From NCBI GenBank assembly GCA_022376925.1, contig JAIOJX010000005.1:94771001-94835000 (forward strand): a stretch of 64,000 nt of DNA. The letters run 5' to 3'. A program made the translations under genes and the position numbers. The notes beneath the pieces were generated by a model. It did not search any database. It had not been told where the DNA came from and was given only the letters and a program-made list of their open reading frames with translations. Position 1 is the first letter of the stretch. Each line of letters starts with the position of its first letter. Positions 46,318 to 58,436 of this stretch are shown here, in pieces. The DNA is from Tragulus kanchil. Lineage: Eukaryota; Chordata; Mammalia; Artiodactyla; Tragulidae.

Positions 46318-46528
46318 CAGAATGTGTGTACTAGACCCAGACAGCCTGATGTGAATCCTAGCTCTGCCACTTACTTGTGACCTTAGGCAAGTATCTTTCC
46401 TTTCAGTGACTGGTTCTGTCATTTCTAAATGGGATCACAATAGTACACCTGGGCTGTTGTGAGGACTAATTTGCTTAATGTATGTAAATTGCTTAGAATA
46501 GCTTAGCGCCCAGCAAGTGTTAGCTATT
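46318..46528 (+). mobile_element. MIR SINE
   Basis: Well preserved forward MIR: 'gacagcctgatgtgaatcct', 'agctctgccacttacttgtg', 'accttaggcaagtatctttc', 'ggctgttgtgaggactaatt', 'agcaagtgttagctattatt'. The best MIR in the window. Confidence 0.9.
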
Positions 46529-46690
46529 ATTATATTTATTAATATAAATATTATTATATTAATATTATTATATCAATAATATAATAATAATATTAATATT
46601 AAATATTATTATATTAATAATATATTATTTATTATATTTATTATTATTATATTTATATTATATTATTATATTTATATACTGCTATTAATA
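46525..46690. repeat. (TTA)n-type AT-rich low-complexity tract
   Basis: About 165 bases of almost pure A/T in TTA/ATA patterns, starting exactly where the MIR 3' end (ttattatta) finishes, so it probably grew from that tail. Confidence 0.9.
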
Positions 46691-46847
46691 TAAGGTTTTA
46701 TAAATATACTACTGATATGGAACAGCATTAAAATAACTTGGTAACTGTGGCATGAGAAATGAGACAGCAAAATACCACTTAAGAAGAAATTATAGTCTCA
46801 TATATTCAATAGTGACGATTTAGTCATTAATTTGTGTGTAACTTTTG

Positions 46848-47020
46848 CAACCTCATAGACAGTATCCTGCCAGGCTCCTCTGTCCATGGGATTTCTCAGG
46901 CAAGAATACTAGACTGGGTTACCATTTCCTTCTCCAGGCGATCTTCCCAACCCAGGGGTTAAATCCACATCTCCTGCAATGCAGGCAGATTCTTTACCAC
47001 TGAGCCACTAGGGAAGTCCT
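46848..47020 (-). mobile_element. Bov-tA SINE
   Basis: Reversed Bov-tA: 'caggctcctctgtccatggg', 'caggcaagaatactagactg', 'ccttctccaggcgatcttcc', 'ctcctgcaatgcaggcagat', 'ttaccactgagccactaggg'. Confidence 0.95.
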
Positions 47021-47079
47021 AGAAAATATGAATAAACTATTTCAAAATATACTAGACACTTCACTAAAGAATATACACA

Positions 47080-47850
47080 GGTGTTAAATAAACAACAGGA
47101 AAAGATGCTCAAGATCACTGACCATTAGGGAAATGAAAATATAAATCAACATTACTACACATCTGCTAGAATAACTAAAATTAAAAACACTGATCATCGT
47201 AAGCTTTAGTGAGGATGCAGAGCAACTGGAACTCTGGTCTGCTGCTGGGAATGTAAAATCTCCAACCACTTTAAAAAACAGCTTGGGAATTTCCTAAAAT
47301 GTTAAACATACACCTCCCATGTGACCCAGACATTCTAATCCTGGACATTTACCTACAAGAAATAAACGCATTTCCATACAAAGACATGGGCACAGACCTT
47401 CAGAGCAGAACTCAGTGCTGGAAACAAGCTAAATGTCTATTAGAAGTGGATGAATAAATAAATAGCAGTGTATCAGCACACTGGAATAATAATAATAAGT
47501 AACAAAATAAACTATTGATACACACAAATATGAATGAATATAAAAACAATTATGATGAGTGAAAGAAGCTAGATCATAAAAAAGAGTACCTATCATAGGA
47601 TTCCATTTAGATCAAACTCTAGAAAATGCAAACTCATCTATACTGGCAGAAAGCACATCAGTGGTTTCCTGGTGATGTGGAATGAAGTATGGGAGGTGGA
47701 AGGGAGGGATTACAAAGAATTATCACTTTATAATTCATTAACAATTGATGAGTATACTTATTGCCTTATTTTGGCAGTTTCATATATGCATACATTATAA
47801 CTTAGAACAGTACACCTTAAATATGTACAATCTATAGATAAAAATCATGC
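47080..47850 (+). mobile_element. Old L1 ORF2 3' end and 3' UTR remnant
   Basis: Older (L1M-like) L1: 'gggaaatgaaaatataaatc', 'ctgctgggaatgtaaaatct', 'ccaaccactttaaaaaacag', 'acattctaatcctggacatt', 'agtggatgaataaataaata', 'tacaccttaaatatgtacaa'. Frames are broken. Confidence 0.75.
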
Positions 47851-49411
47851 TTTAATAAAGTTGGAAAATAATCAACTGCAGATTTTAATTAGTAGTATTT
47901 CTCAGTGCCCTGCAATTTATGCAAATAGAAAATAAAGAAAAAAATGGGGCTCTTCAAGAAAAATAATTTTGAATTGAATTGTTATATAAAGCATGCCAAG
48001 TCTGTGAAGTTAAAAATCTTTGTGCAAACGTATCTAAAAATTTTACATTTAAATCTTTTGTTCTGCTGAAAGTTGCCAGTTTCCTTATAATTGAGTAACA
48101 GATGATAACTCTGACTTTCATTAATGTTTCTGGATGTGCGCTACTGGCTAGTGGTATTATTGTCTCTCTCTGCATTTGTAAGATGGTATCCAAAAGCACT
48201 AAATGAATTTGTCCATGTTTTAAACCACAGAACTATCAAAGTTTATTGTTTTTATCATTTGGCAAGAGAACAATGGCCCTTTGCCTGTAAATGTATCCAT
48301 GCTGCCTATTTTAGGGCTTACAGAGCAACTGGAAAATGTAAAATCTCCAACCACTTTAAAAAACAGCTTGGGAATTTCCTAAAATGTTAAACATACACCT
48401 CCCATGTGACCCAGACATTCTAATCCTGGACATTTACCTACAAGAAATAAACGCATTTCCATACAAAGACATGGGCACAGACCTTCAGAGCAGAACTCAG
48501 TGCTGGAAACAAGCTAAATGTCTATTAGAAGTGGATGAATAAATAAATAGCAGTGTATCAGCACACTGGAATAATAATAATAAGTAACAAAATAAACTAT
48601 TGATACACACAAATATGAATGAATATAAAAACAATTATGATGAGTGAAAGAAGCTAGATCATAAAAAAGAGTACCTATCATAGGATTCCATTTAGATCAA
48701 ACTCTAGAAAATGCAAACTCATCTATACTGGCAGAAAGCACATCAGTGGTTTCCTGGTGATGTGGAATGAAGTATGGGAGGGGGAAAGGGGAGGGATTAC
48801 AAAGAATTATCACTTTATAATTCATTAACAATTGATGAGTATACTTATTGCCTTATTTTGGCAGTTTCATATATGCATACATTATAACTTAGAACAGTAC
48901 ACCTTAAATATGTACAATCTATAGATAAAAATCATGCTTTAATAAAGTTGGAAAATAATCAACTGCAGATTTTAATTAGTAGTATTTCTCAGTGCCCTGC
49001 AATTTATGCAAATAGAAAATAAAGAAAAAAATGGGGCTCTTCAAGAAAAATAATTTTGAATTGAATTGTTATATAAAGCATGCCAAGTCTGTGAAGTTAA
49101 AAATCTTTGTGCAAACGTATCTAAAAATTTTACATTTAAATCTTTTGTTCTGCTGAAAGTTGCCAGTTTCCTTATAATTGAGTAACAGATGATAACTCTG
49201 ACTTTCATTAATGTTTCTGGATGTGCGCTACTGGCTAGTGGTATTATTGTCTCTCTCTGCATTTGTAAGATGGTATCCAAAAGCACTAAATGAATTTGTC
49301 CATGTTTTAAACCACAGAACTATCAAAGTTTATTGTTTTTATCATTTGGCAAGAGAACAATGGCCCTTTGCCTGTAAATGTATCCATGCTGCCTATTTTA
49401 GGGCTTACAGA
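47218..49411. repeat. Direct duplication 14 (copies 47218-48324 and 48321-49411)
   Basis: Period 1085-1103, with 'caga' shared at the join. Copy 2 lacks 18 bases present at 47231-47250, within 15 bases of its start. A 2-base G/A-run difference lies near 47698 and 48780. The frames at 47954-48390 recur at 49041-49486. Confidence 0.95.
48331..48935 (+). mobile_element. Old L1 3' end, duplicate of 47245-47850
   Basis: Second copy within duplication 14. Confidence 0.75.
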
Positions 49412-49730
49412 ACAATTAAAACAGATGGCAGTATCTACAGGAAATACCCTTGCCAAGAAGAATTCTGTCAAAGCAACTCTTTTTAGAAACTCTAATTTAT
49501 TAAAACCTACAAAAGTGCATTTCAAGTAGCTACATGGGGAATATTTCTGAGAGCAACCTATGAAGTGACAAGCCCTTATGATTCAGATGGCAGAATAACT
49601 GAGTTAAATCTTGCATTTACTATTTGTTTATCAAGAAAACTCAGCCAATGATAAGTTTGATTCATTTATTTATAACTAAATGATTTCAAAAGAAAATCAT
49701 ATGTAAACTTTAAATTTTTACTACAATAAC

Positions 49731-49772
<42 letters not shown>

Positions 49773-49999
49773 TACATAAAACCTAGGTATGTTTGAAATT
49801 TACTGCATTTATTATGACACAGGGTTGGCGCCATAAAATAAAGGAACTTAGAACCTCAGAGAAATGAAAACTACTGTGCTTATTAACAAACACTTGCGCA
49901 TTTCCCCCAGTGAAAATGTAACTTTCTCTAAAATTACATAAAACTTCCATAAAATCACAAAAAATTTCCTAGAAGGCCATAGGAAACTGCATGCTTGTG
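49412..49999. other. Non-coding sequence with (TA)n(CA)n microsatellite
   Basis: A TA run followed by a CA run lies at about 49730-49776. Nothing else recognised. Confidence 0.6.
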
Positions 50000-50203
50000 T
50001 ACTGAATTGCCAGTCATGTTTGACTCTTTGTGACTCCATGGACTATAACCTGCTGGGCTCCTCTGTCTGAGAGATTCTCAAGCAAGAATATTGAAGTGGA
50101 TCACCATGCCCTCCTCCAAGACAGTTTCCCGAGCCAAGGATTGGACCTGTGTCTCTTACGTCTCTCGTATTGGCAGGTATGTTCTTTACTACTAGCATTA
50201 CCT
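50000..50203 (-). mobile_element. Bov-tA SINE, diverged
   Basis: Reversed Bov-tA: 'catgtttgactctttgtgac', 'tccatggactataacctgct', 'gggctcctctgtctgagaga', 'ttctcaagcaagaatattga', 'ggtatgttctttactactag'. Confidence 0.9.
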
Positions 50204-50282
50204 GGAGCTTTTCCAAATTCTAAGTGCAAACAAAGTAATGTACACATATGTCCCAATCTTAAAACAGAACACAGGGTATAAT

Positions 50283-50500
50283 TTCTCTTTTCTTGCCTAC
50301 TTTCTCTGGCTAGGACTTCTAGAATTAGACTGAATAAAAGTGGTAAGAAAAGGCATTCTTTTTTCATTCCTGATCTTAGAGAAAGCTTTCAGCTTCTCAG
50401 TGTTGAGTATGATGTTAGCTGTGGGTTTGTCATATATAACTTTTATTATGTTGAGGTACATTCTCTTAGCAGTATCCTGAAAATAGTTTTCACTATGTGA
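50283..50500 (-). mobile_element. L1 ORF2 fragment
   Basis: Reversed ORF2: 'ttctctggctaggacttcta', 'attcctgatcttagagaaag', 'ctttcagcttctcagtgttg', 'agtatgatgttagctgtggg', 'ttattatgttgaggtacatt'. Frame broken. Confidence 0.8.
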
Positions 50501-51590
50501 TATCCTTTAAATGACCTCGGGGGCTCCATAAGGTACCAAGGCACAGTTTGGAAACTGATCTCAGGGTGATCTTGAATGATGTTTGCTACCAACTAATATG
50601 TCTAATTCATTTTAAGTGTTATAAATGCTTGAATTAAGAACCTAAGTATTTAAGTAGTCCTCATAACCTAATAAATTAACCTTATAAATGCCAGAAATGT
50701 TATATTAAATATTCTAATGGAAAAAAATAAGCTTAATTAGATTTCTCATCAAAATCTCAACTTTAAATGATTATACATTTTAAAGAAGAATTATCACACT
50801 AACTCTACTAAGACAATCTTAAAATTACATGTCTGAAAATCACCAAATACACATGGATTCCCCTTAAAACACAAATATTAACATTATGATCTTGATTCTT
50901 TTAAACATCTATATTTTAATTTCACATTTCTCAGAGTTGAAAGATGTTTGCTTTCTCACCCTGATTGTGATTCCTTTGGACCTGCCTCTTTGGCCAGGGC
51001 TTTCATGGGATTTTGTTGGTTGATCTTATGAGAGGCATTGAACTCCACTTTGTCACTATATCAACAGTTTCATCAGTGACCATCAAGAGGGGAGAAAACA
51101 TGCTGCCCTATAATCCTAAATTCAGCTATGGGCATGACCTACTTTTGTCTTTCTACCAAAAAAGTCTGAAACACAGAGAGTGATGATGGCTGATGGTTTG
51201 ATCAGATTTTTGAATGCACCTGGATCTTAAGATATATAAATGTCTTCTTGCCTAAAGACTTCTGAATATGACAATAATTATTCACTCATTTATATTATCT
51301 GGACTATGCAACTATACAGATGTTTTAAATGTTAGCTGATTAAATCTTGGATTGCTCTCGTGGTTCTTCCTGGCATAAAAACCAGTGTAAGTCAACCTGT
51401 AAATGATTTCATGAGATATATATTTCATTCTAACTTTTAGAAATATGTATTATCAAATCCAATCTTTCTATTAAAAATCTTAGTCATTAAACAGGGCAGT
51501 TTGACTAAAAATAGACCTTAATGAAATAAATTCATACCACCATAAATTAAGAAAATAACATGGAGCAGCTCAATCTGTAGCTAATTGTCC
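50501..51590. other. Non-coding AT-rich sequence, nothing recognised
   Basis: About 1.1 kb with no recognisable gene or repeat. Confidence 0.4.
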
Positions 51591-51800
51591 AAGAAATAGT
51601 CTAACAATCTTTAAAATGTACAGAAATTTGAAAATATCAGTTAGCATTTCACTTTCCCCAACAGCAACACTTCAGAGGAAAGTTATCTGCAAATACTTAC
51701 ATTAAAGGAACAATGGGAATATACAAAAATTCTCAGGTTGACATCTTTCAGATGACAGCAATACTGGGACTTATTTCTTTCTGATTATTACCAAGCAACA

Positions 51801-51916
51801 GGAGAATAGATACATGTATACATATTGCCAACCCCCTTCACTGTTCACCTGAAACAATCACAAAATTGTTAATTGGCTATATCCCAATAAAAATGTTTTT
51901 AGCGTAAAAAAAGAAA
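51801..51916 (+). mobile_element. L1 3' end fragment
   Basis: 'ggagaatagatacatgtata', 'cttcactgttcacctgaaac', 'aatcacaaaattgttaattg', 'gctatatcccaataaaaatg' are the last bases of an L1 3' UTR with an A-rich tail. Confidence 0.8.
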
Positions 51917-52873
51917 AGAAAATTACTCCAGTCTCTGGAGATCCAGTCTGCCATTTCACTAGACGGCAGCCGCCACCTGACATGCTGTATGTGCAGGGCC
52001 ATGAGTGCCAGCCAAGACTCACTTGGCCTTAGGCATAAATCTCAGAGAAGTAAGAATATTGCTAGACATAATGTCAGAGACTGTAAAGAAACTTTCCAAT
52101 TACTATATAACTTCAATCCTATCCAAATCTAGGGGAAAATATATTGAAGAATTCATCTAGCCCAAGAAATAAGGCATTGGGTAAGTAAAATGAGTGGTGT
52201 GAAAGAACATCATGATTATATATTAAAGTTGTATTTAGAAAACTGATTTTTTCAGATTGTTTTGTCATAAGAAAAAGAGACCAACCCAGTCTTAGTTTTC
52301 CCAGATGGACTGATCTTTCTAATAAATTTAAAGTTTTGCTAAATTTCCAACCTAAGAATGCTACTTCTTACAGTGTAAATAATCACAATCTTTCTCTCAC
52401 AGAGCACAAAGACACAGACAAGAAACATGAAATCCATCAACTACATCTCAGACTCAAGAACAAAGAAGATGCTTACATCAAAGTAAAAAGGATTGCCTCA
52501 GGAGAGAAATTTTTACAAATGCATTTCAATTTTAAAGGTCCAAGTCATCTTCATTTTTATTAATATATAAGTAGGTATCTTCTTGTTCTTGTCAAATTTC
52601 ACTTTTACTGTATGGCTGAAAATTCACAATGATTTAAGAAAAGCAAACAGAATCTGGGCCATAAAACCACTCTCCAGTGGCAAATGAATAAGAAATAGTC
52701 TAACAATCTTTAAAATGTACATTTCACTTTCCCAACACAACACTTCAGAGGAAAGTTATCTGCAAATACTTACATTAAAGGAACAATGGGAATATACAAA
52801 AATTCTCAGGTTGACATCTTTCAGATGACAGCAATACTGGGACTTATTTCTTTCTGATTATTACCAAGCAACA

Positions 52874-52990
52874 GGAGAATAGATACATGTATACATATTG
52901 CCAACCCCCTTCACTGTTCACCTGAAACAATCACAAAATTGTTAATTGGCTATATCCCAATAAAAATGTTTTTAGCGTAAAAAAAGAAAA
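52874..52990 (+). mobile_element. L1 3' end fragment, duplicate of 51801-51916
   Basis: Second copy within duplication 15. Confidence 0.8.
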
Positions 52991-53770
52991 GAAAATTACT
53001 CCAGTCTCTGGAGATCCAGTCTGCCATTTCACTAGACGGCAGCCGCCACCTGACATGCTGTATGTGCAGGGCCATGAGTGCCAGCCAAGACTCACTTGGC
53101 CTTAGGCATAAATCTCAGAGAAGTAAGAATATTGCTAGACATAATGTCAGAGACTGTAAAGAAACTTTCCAATTACTATATAACTTCAATCCTATCCAAA
53201 TCTAGGGGAAAATATATTGAAGAATTCATCTAGCCCAAGAAATAAGGCATTGGGTAAGTAAAATGAGTGGTGTGAAAGAACATCATGATTATATATTAAA
53301 GTTGTATTTAGAAAACTGATTTTTTTTCAGATTGTTTTGTCATAAGAAAAAGAGACCAACCCAGTCTTAGTTTTCCCAGATGGACTGATCTTTCTAATAA
53401 ATTTAAAGTTTTGCTAAATTTCCAACCTAAGAATGCTACTTCTTACAGTGTAAATAATCACAATCTTTCTCTCACAGAGCACAAAGACACAGACAAGAAA
53501 CATGAAATCCATCAACTACATCTCAGACTCAAGAACAAAGAAGATGCTTACATCAAAGTAAAAAGGATTGCCTCAGGAGAGAAATTTTTACAAATGCATT
53601 TCAATTTTAAAGGTCCAAGTCATCTTCATTTTTATTAATATATAAGTAGGTATCTTCTTGTTCTTGTCAAATTTCACTTTTTACTGTATGGCTGAAAATT
53701 CACAATGATTTAAGAAAAGCAAACAGAATCTGGGCCATAAAACCACTCTCTCCAGTGGCAAATGAATAAG

Positions 53771-53922
53771 CTACAGAAAAATGTTTATAATTATAATCTT
53801 TGCTCCAATAGAATTTAATGTAAAACTATTCATTTTTATTGTGAAATTTAATGTATCTATGAATTATCCAAAAGGCATCTGTGTCCATGGTTACCTGTGT
53901 GAATAAAACTGTTATATTATAT
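53771..53922. other. Non-coding spacer
   Basis: Nothing recognised. Confidence 0.4.
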
Positions 53923-54112
53923 GGGATTTCTCTTATAGATCAGTTGGCAAAGAATCCGCCTGCAGTGCAGGAGACCCAGGTTTGACTACCCCTGTAGAAG
54001 GAAATGGCAACCCACTCCAGTATTCTGCCCTGGAGAATCCCATGGACAGAGGAGCCTGGCAGGCTACAGTCTATGAGGTTGTAAGAGTTGGACACAACTT
54101 AGCAACTAAACA
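53923..54112 (+). mobile_element. Bov-tA SINE
   Basis: 'gcaaagaatccgcctgcagt', 'gcaggagacccaggtttgac', 'aaatggcaacccactccagt', 'catggacagaggagcctggc', 'aggctacagtctatgaggtt', 'agagttggacacaacttagc'. Single-copy here, not in a duplication. Confidence 0.95.
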
Positions 54113-56140
54113 ACCATACTATACATAATTGTTTTATATGTAATTACTTTATATATATAACTTTATATATAAAGCAATTACATCTATCTATCTATATATC
54201 TGATGTTAAAGTTAAAAGAAACACCCATGTATGAAATAAATCAGCTTACTTCAGAGGTTCCCTGTGAGTCCCTTGTGCATTAATCATATAAGGCTCTTTC
54301 TCATGGTATATTAAAACATTTTCTCTGCTAAAACAGAGGGTCAGTTTCCAGATCCATGTTGGAAAACCCTTGGCTATAATAAAGGCCAAATCCAGAGCTC
54401 ACTGGTTTTTACTATACATGTGTACTTCAGAGCAAACTTCCTTCCAAAGGTTAAAGAATAAATAGCTAGAATAACTAGAACTTTTTATTATAAAATTATA
54501 ATCTTAAAGGTCGGCATGACTCCTCTTACTTAAAACACATATATTTTGAAGGACCAAAGTAATGGCAGTTGGAGTATTTATATATTAAAGGTCTCATGAG
54601 AAGAATGGAGGCCACTATAAAAGCTTTAAGCTGAAGGCTCACATGGTGGGAAAGTTAATGCACAATTAGGAATGAAAGGACTGAGACCAAATTGACTTAA
54701 AAAGCACAGATACAGACAACACTGAGAAGCGCAAACACATCTAAAGGACAGTCATGAGAACAGCCACCAGAACAGAGCAAGAGCCATCATTTATCTGTTT
54801 AGGGAGCACTCAGGCTTTGCAGTCTATTATGTTTTTTCTAGGCCATCTATTTTATTGGCTCATTACAATAGGTGCATGTGGTAGACTATTTTCCCTCATT
54901 TCAGAAATAAGATGGAGGTTCAGATAATTTAAGTCATCTGTGCAATGTCACACAGCCTTCCTTTCATGAGCCTATTGTTCCCCCACCTACCCCTCAACTG
55001 GCCATAGGACTGCAAAAGCTGTAAGCAAGCCAGAGGTTTCTCTAAACACATGCCCTTTTTATGACTCTAAATCTTCCCATTTTTTTCCGCTTTACTATTC
55101 AATACTCTCTGCCAGATTTTCATGCATATTGACATTTCCTTTAAGAAAATACACTTTAAAAACCACTTCCATCCCAGGGGATCAATCGGGTCACAGAAAT
55201 TATTTGCTTCTTTTATGGATCAGGAAACCAGCCAACATTGTCATTACTTGTAGACCACCACTCAGAGTCCCTGCTTCTCTGAAATTTCCCATCAATCACC
55301 TGGCAGCCTGGATTTCAGCAAATTAACTGAGGAAAACATATGATTTGAGAGAGGAAGATAGTGGTGAGGGAGAGTTGGCGGGGATGGGTGGGGGAGGGGG
55401 CTGCTGAAAGGAATGATCTAGCATGCGATTCACTCCCTTAGGAAAATTAATACCTTTCCTGAAGTGTGATAATCCACTTAAGAAATTACATAATCCTTTC
55501 CATTGGATTCTTGAAGGTAATATTTCAAACAGAATGATGACTCCAGCTTCCTATCAATGGCTATAAAATTGCTCTTCTCCCCCTTTCCCATCCCACATGA
55601 TTTAAATCAGTGTGTTAAAAATCTAAATACACTTTATATGAAGTAGGAGGATAATGTGATGCCCAGATGCCCAGATACAGATGCTAAATGAAACATGAAG
55701 AATAGAGAGACAGAAAGATGGAAGGAGTCAAAAGAAAAGCAGAAAGGAAAGGGGAGGAACAGAAAGACTAGAAAAATGTTACTTGGATTTATCCAAAGGT
55801 TATTGCCTAGAGGACAAAATATCTCTCTCTTGAGCTTCTATGCATAACTCTCATTTCATCTTTCTTGTTTTTGTGAAAAACAAAATATGCTTTATTATCA
55901 ATTTAACATCTTCCAAGAAAAAAAAAAAAAAGTCATCCACAGGGGAAAAATAAATCAGTATTTTTCATTTCCATTCCTTTTCAAGGATGTTAACCTAGAT
56001 GGCATAACCTGAAAAAAATGGGTATTGGTTCACCTGGTAGGAGCACTGGGAGAGAAGGACTAGCAGGTCACAAAGAGCGTGGCCACAGTTGGTACCTCCA
56101 GAGCATAGGGCTTTCCCTATTGACTTGGGCCATAAGCACT
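54113..56140. other. Non-coding sequence with minor repeats
   Basis: A short (TATC) patch lies near 54184-54202. A weak reverse MIR is at about 54858-54957 ('cctcatttcagaaataagat', 'gcaatgtcacacagcc'). A G-rich patch is at 55377-55402. No gene; the 65-codon frame at 55129-55326 is not recognised. Confidence 0.45.
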
Positions 56141-56345
56141 TCAGTTCAATTTAGTCGCTCAGTTGTGTCCAACTCTTTGTGACCCCATGGCCTGTAACAC
56201 GCCAGGCTTCCTTTCCTTCACCATCTCCTAGAGCTTGCTCAAACTCACGTCCCTTGAGTTGGTGACGCCATCTAACTCTCTCATCCTCTGCTGTCCCCTT
56301 CTCCTTCTGCTTTCTGTTTTTTTCCCAGTATCTTAGCCTTCACTA
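56141..56345 (-). mobile_element. BovB/ART2A-type retroposon fragment
   Basis: Plus-strand motifs 'cagttcaatttagtcgctca', 'gttgtgtccaactctttgtg', 'cgccaggcttcctttccttc', 'accatctcctagagcttgct', 'caaactcacgtcccttgagt' and 'catcctctgctgtccccttc' match the shared BovB 3' end/ART2A sequence of ruminants. Diverged and truncated. Confidence 0.85.
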
Positions 56346-56618
56346 ATTCCACCCTGAGAAGAGGCAGCTGGAGGAGGAGAAGCTTGGAGAGGCTGCAGAT
56401 CATAGAGGACACTGCTTGCCCTAGAAGTCTTCATTCCCATTCTTGGAGTGGAGGAAGTCCTTATAGGGTTTTAAGTAGGTAGGTGACTTCAGTCTTACAT
56501 TTAAAAAGTTCATTCTGCAATAAGAGGGTGAAGGAGGGATGGGAGGGATGCAGAACTAAAGACAGAGACTAGTTAAAAACTCTATCCATCTGAACCTGGC
56601 AGGAAACAGACTGGCACA
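56346..56618. other. Non-coding spacer
   Basis: Nothing recognised. Confidence 0.35.
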
Positions 56619-56931
56619 CTGGAAGGGTTTAACAGAAGACAGTTGACTGAAGGGGCTCTTTTCCGAGGTGTGTGAATACAGATAAAGAACCACAAAAAAA
56701 GGGGAAACATCAGAGACCAGCAACAATGAAAATCTGTTGTCAGTCCAAAGCAGAAAAGGGAAGGAGGGAACCATGTCAGAATCTGGAGAAAACTGGGGAA
56801 GAATGCCTTCCTGAAGAAACTGCATCCATACAAAAAGGCAAACAAATCAGACCATGGGGATCCAACCTCTCTCCTCACTCCCTGTCATCCTCCAGTGCCT
56901 CTCATGAATCTAGCTCAAGAGGAAGAGTCCA

Positions 56932-57306
56932 GGGACTTCCCTGGTGGTCCAATGGTTAAGACTCTGCACTCCCAATGCAGAGGGCTCAGATTTGATCCCT
57001 GGTTAGGGAATTAGAGGGGTTTCCCAAGTGGCCCAGTGGTAAAGAATCCACCTACCAATGCAGAAGACGTAAGAGAATTGGGTTCAATCCCTGGGTCAGG
57101 AAGATCTCCTGAAGGAGGAAATGGCAACCCACTCCAGTATTCTTGTCTAGAGAATCCTATGGACAGAGAAGCCTGGTGGGCTACAGTCCATGGGTTCGCA
57201 AAGAGTTGGATATAACTGAGAGACGGAGCATGCATGTAGGGAATTAGATCTTACATGCTACAACTAAGACTCCATGCAGCCAGATAAACAGATAAATATT
57301 AAAAAG
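56932..57306 (+). mobile_element. CHRL-type SINE split by a nested Bov-tA
   Basis: Head and first body at 56932-57015 ('gggacttccctggtggtcca', 'gatttgatccctggttaggg'), then the interrupting Bov-tA, then the remainder at 57237-57306 ('tacatgctacaactaagact', 'ccatgcagccagataaacag'). The outer TSD is aagaggaagagtcca (56917-56931) against aagaggaagaaccca (57307-57321), 13 of 15 matching. This is the older of the two insertions. Confidence 0.9.
57016..57236 (+). mobile_element. Bov-tA SINE nested in CHRL
   Basis: Full Bov-tA: 'ggggtttcccaagtggccca', 'gtggtaaagaatccacctac', 'aaatggcaacccactccagt', 'gacagagaagcctggtgggc', 'taactgagagacggagcatg'. A perfect 12-bp TSD from within CHRL (tagggaattaga) lies at 57004-57015 and 57237-57248. 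Confidence 0.95.
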
Positions 57307-58061
57307 AAGAGGAAGAACCCACAAAGAAATGAGCCTCCCCAGGCTCAACCTAGGAGGAGGGGCAGAGAATGTATTGGGATGGGAGTGGACAAGGGAGACT
57401 GTCAAAATGATTATTGAGATCATCAACCTCAACCTGGCAGCGAGGATGGAGAGGAAGAGGAAGATACCAGAGGTTATTTGAGAGTTAAACTAAATACCTG
57501 AGGGTTAAAGTAAATATGACTTAGCTTTGAATTGGATGTGAAGAGGGGGGGAAGAGGAACATTCACAGATGGCTTTAAAGTTCCTAGTTTTGGTGGTGAG
57601 TGGCATGGTTAATGACCAGAAGATGAAATAGACAACGAACATACAAGTTTTAGGGAAAATGAGCTCTTATGTGTGCATAGTATATTCGAGGAGTGGCCAA
57701 GTGGGCATATACTGTGTGTTACTGGGATTGGGTCTTGTACTACCTCAATAGGAGATATCTGGAAGGGTTTAACAGAAGACAGTTGACTGAAGGGCTCTTT
57801 TCCGAGGTGTGTGAATACAGATAAAGCCAAAAGGGAAACATCAGAGACCAGCAACAATGAAAATCTGTTGTCAGTCCAAAGCAGAAAAGGGAAGGAGGAA
57901 CCATGTCAGAATCTGGAGAAAACTGGGGAAGAATGCCTTCCTGAAGAAACTGCATCCATACAAAAAGGCAAACAAATCAGACCATGGGGATCCAACCTCT
58001 CTCCTCACTCCCTGTCATCCTCCAGTGCCTCTCATGAATCTAGCTCAAGAGGAAGAGTCCA

Positions 58062-58436
58062 GGGACTTCCCTGGTGGTCCAATGGTTAAGACTCTGCACT
58101 CCCAATGCAGAGGGCTCAGATTTGATCCCTGGTTAGGGAATTAGAGGGGTTTCCCAAGTGGCCCAGTGGTAAAGAATCCACCTACCAATGCAGAAGACGT
58201 AAGAGAATTGGGTTCAATCCCTGGGTCAGGAAGATCTCCTGAAGGAGGAAATGGCAACCCACTCCAGTATTCTTGTCTAGAGAATCCTATGGACAGAGAA
58301 GCCTGGTGGGCTACAGTCCATGGGTTCGCAAAGAGTTGGATATAACTGAGAGACGGAGCATGCATGTAGGGAATTAGATCTTACATGCTACAACTAAGAC
58401 TCCATGCAGCCAGATAAACAGATAAATATTAAAAAG
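58062..58436 (+). mobile_element. Nested CHRL/Bov-tA pair, duplicate of 56932-57306
   Basis: The whole nested structure, with both TSD pairs, repeats 1130 bases downstream within duplication 16. The inner Bov-tA copy is at about 58146-58366. Confidence 0.9.

Larger units (their letters stand above)
51591..53770. repeat. Direct duplication 15 (copies 51591-52692 and 52690-53770)
   Basis: Period 1078-1099, with 'aag' shared at the join. Copy 2 lacks about 20 bases from the region corresponding to 51620-51645 and has further single-base losses within 50 bases of its start. Later differences are T-run lengths (52249 against 53318) and cactctcc/cactctctcc near the inner end of copy 1. The 75-codon frame 52336-52563 recurs unchanged at 53411-53638. 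Confidence 0.95.

Noticed and set aside
48124..48390. 88-codon plus frame with hydrophobic start, repeated at 49211-49486
   Set aside because: No family recognised. The two versions diverge in their last third because the first runs across the duplication join.
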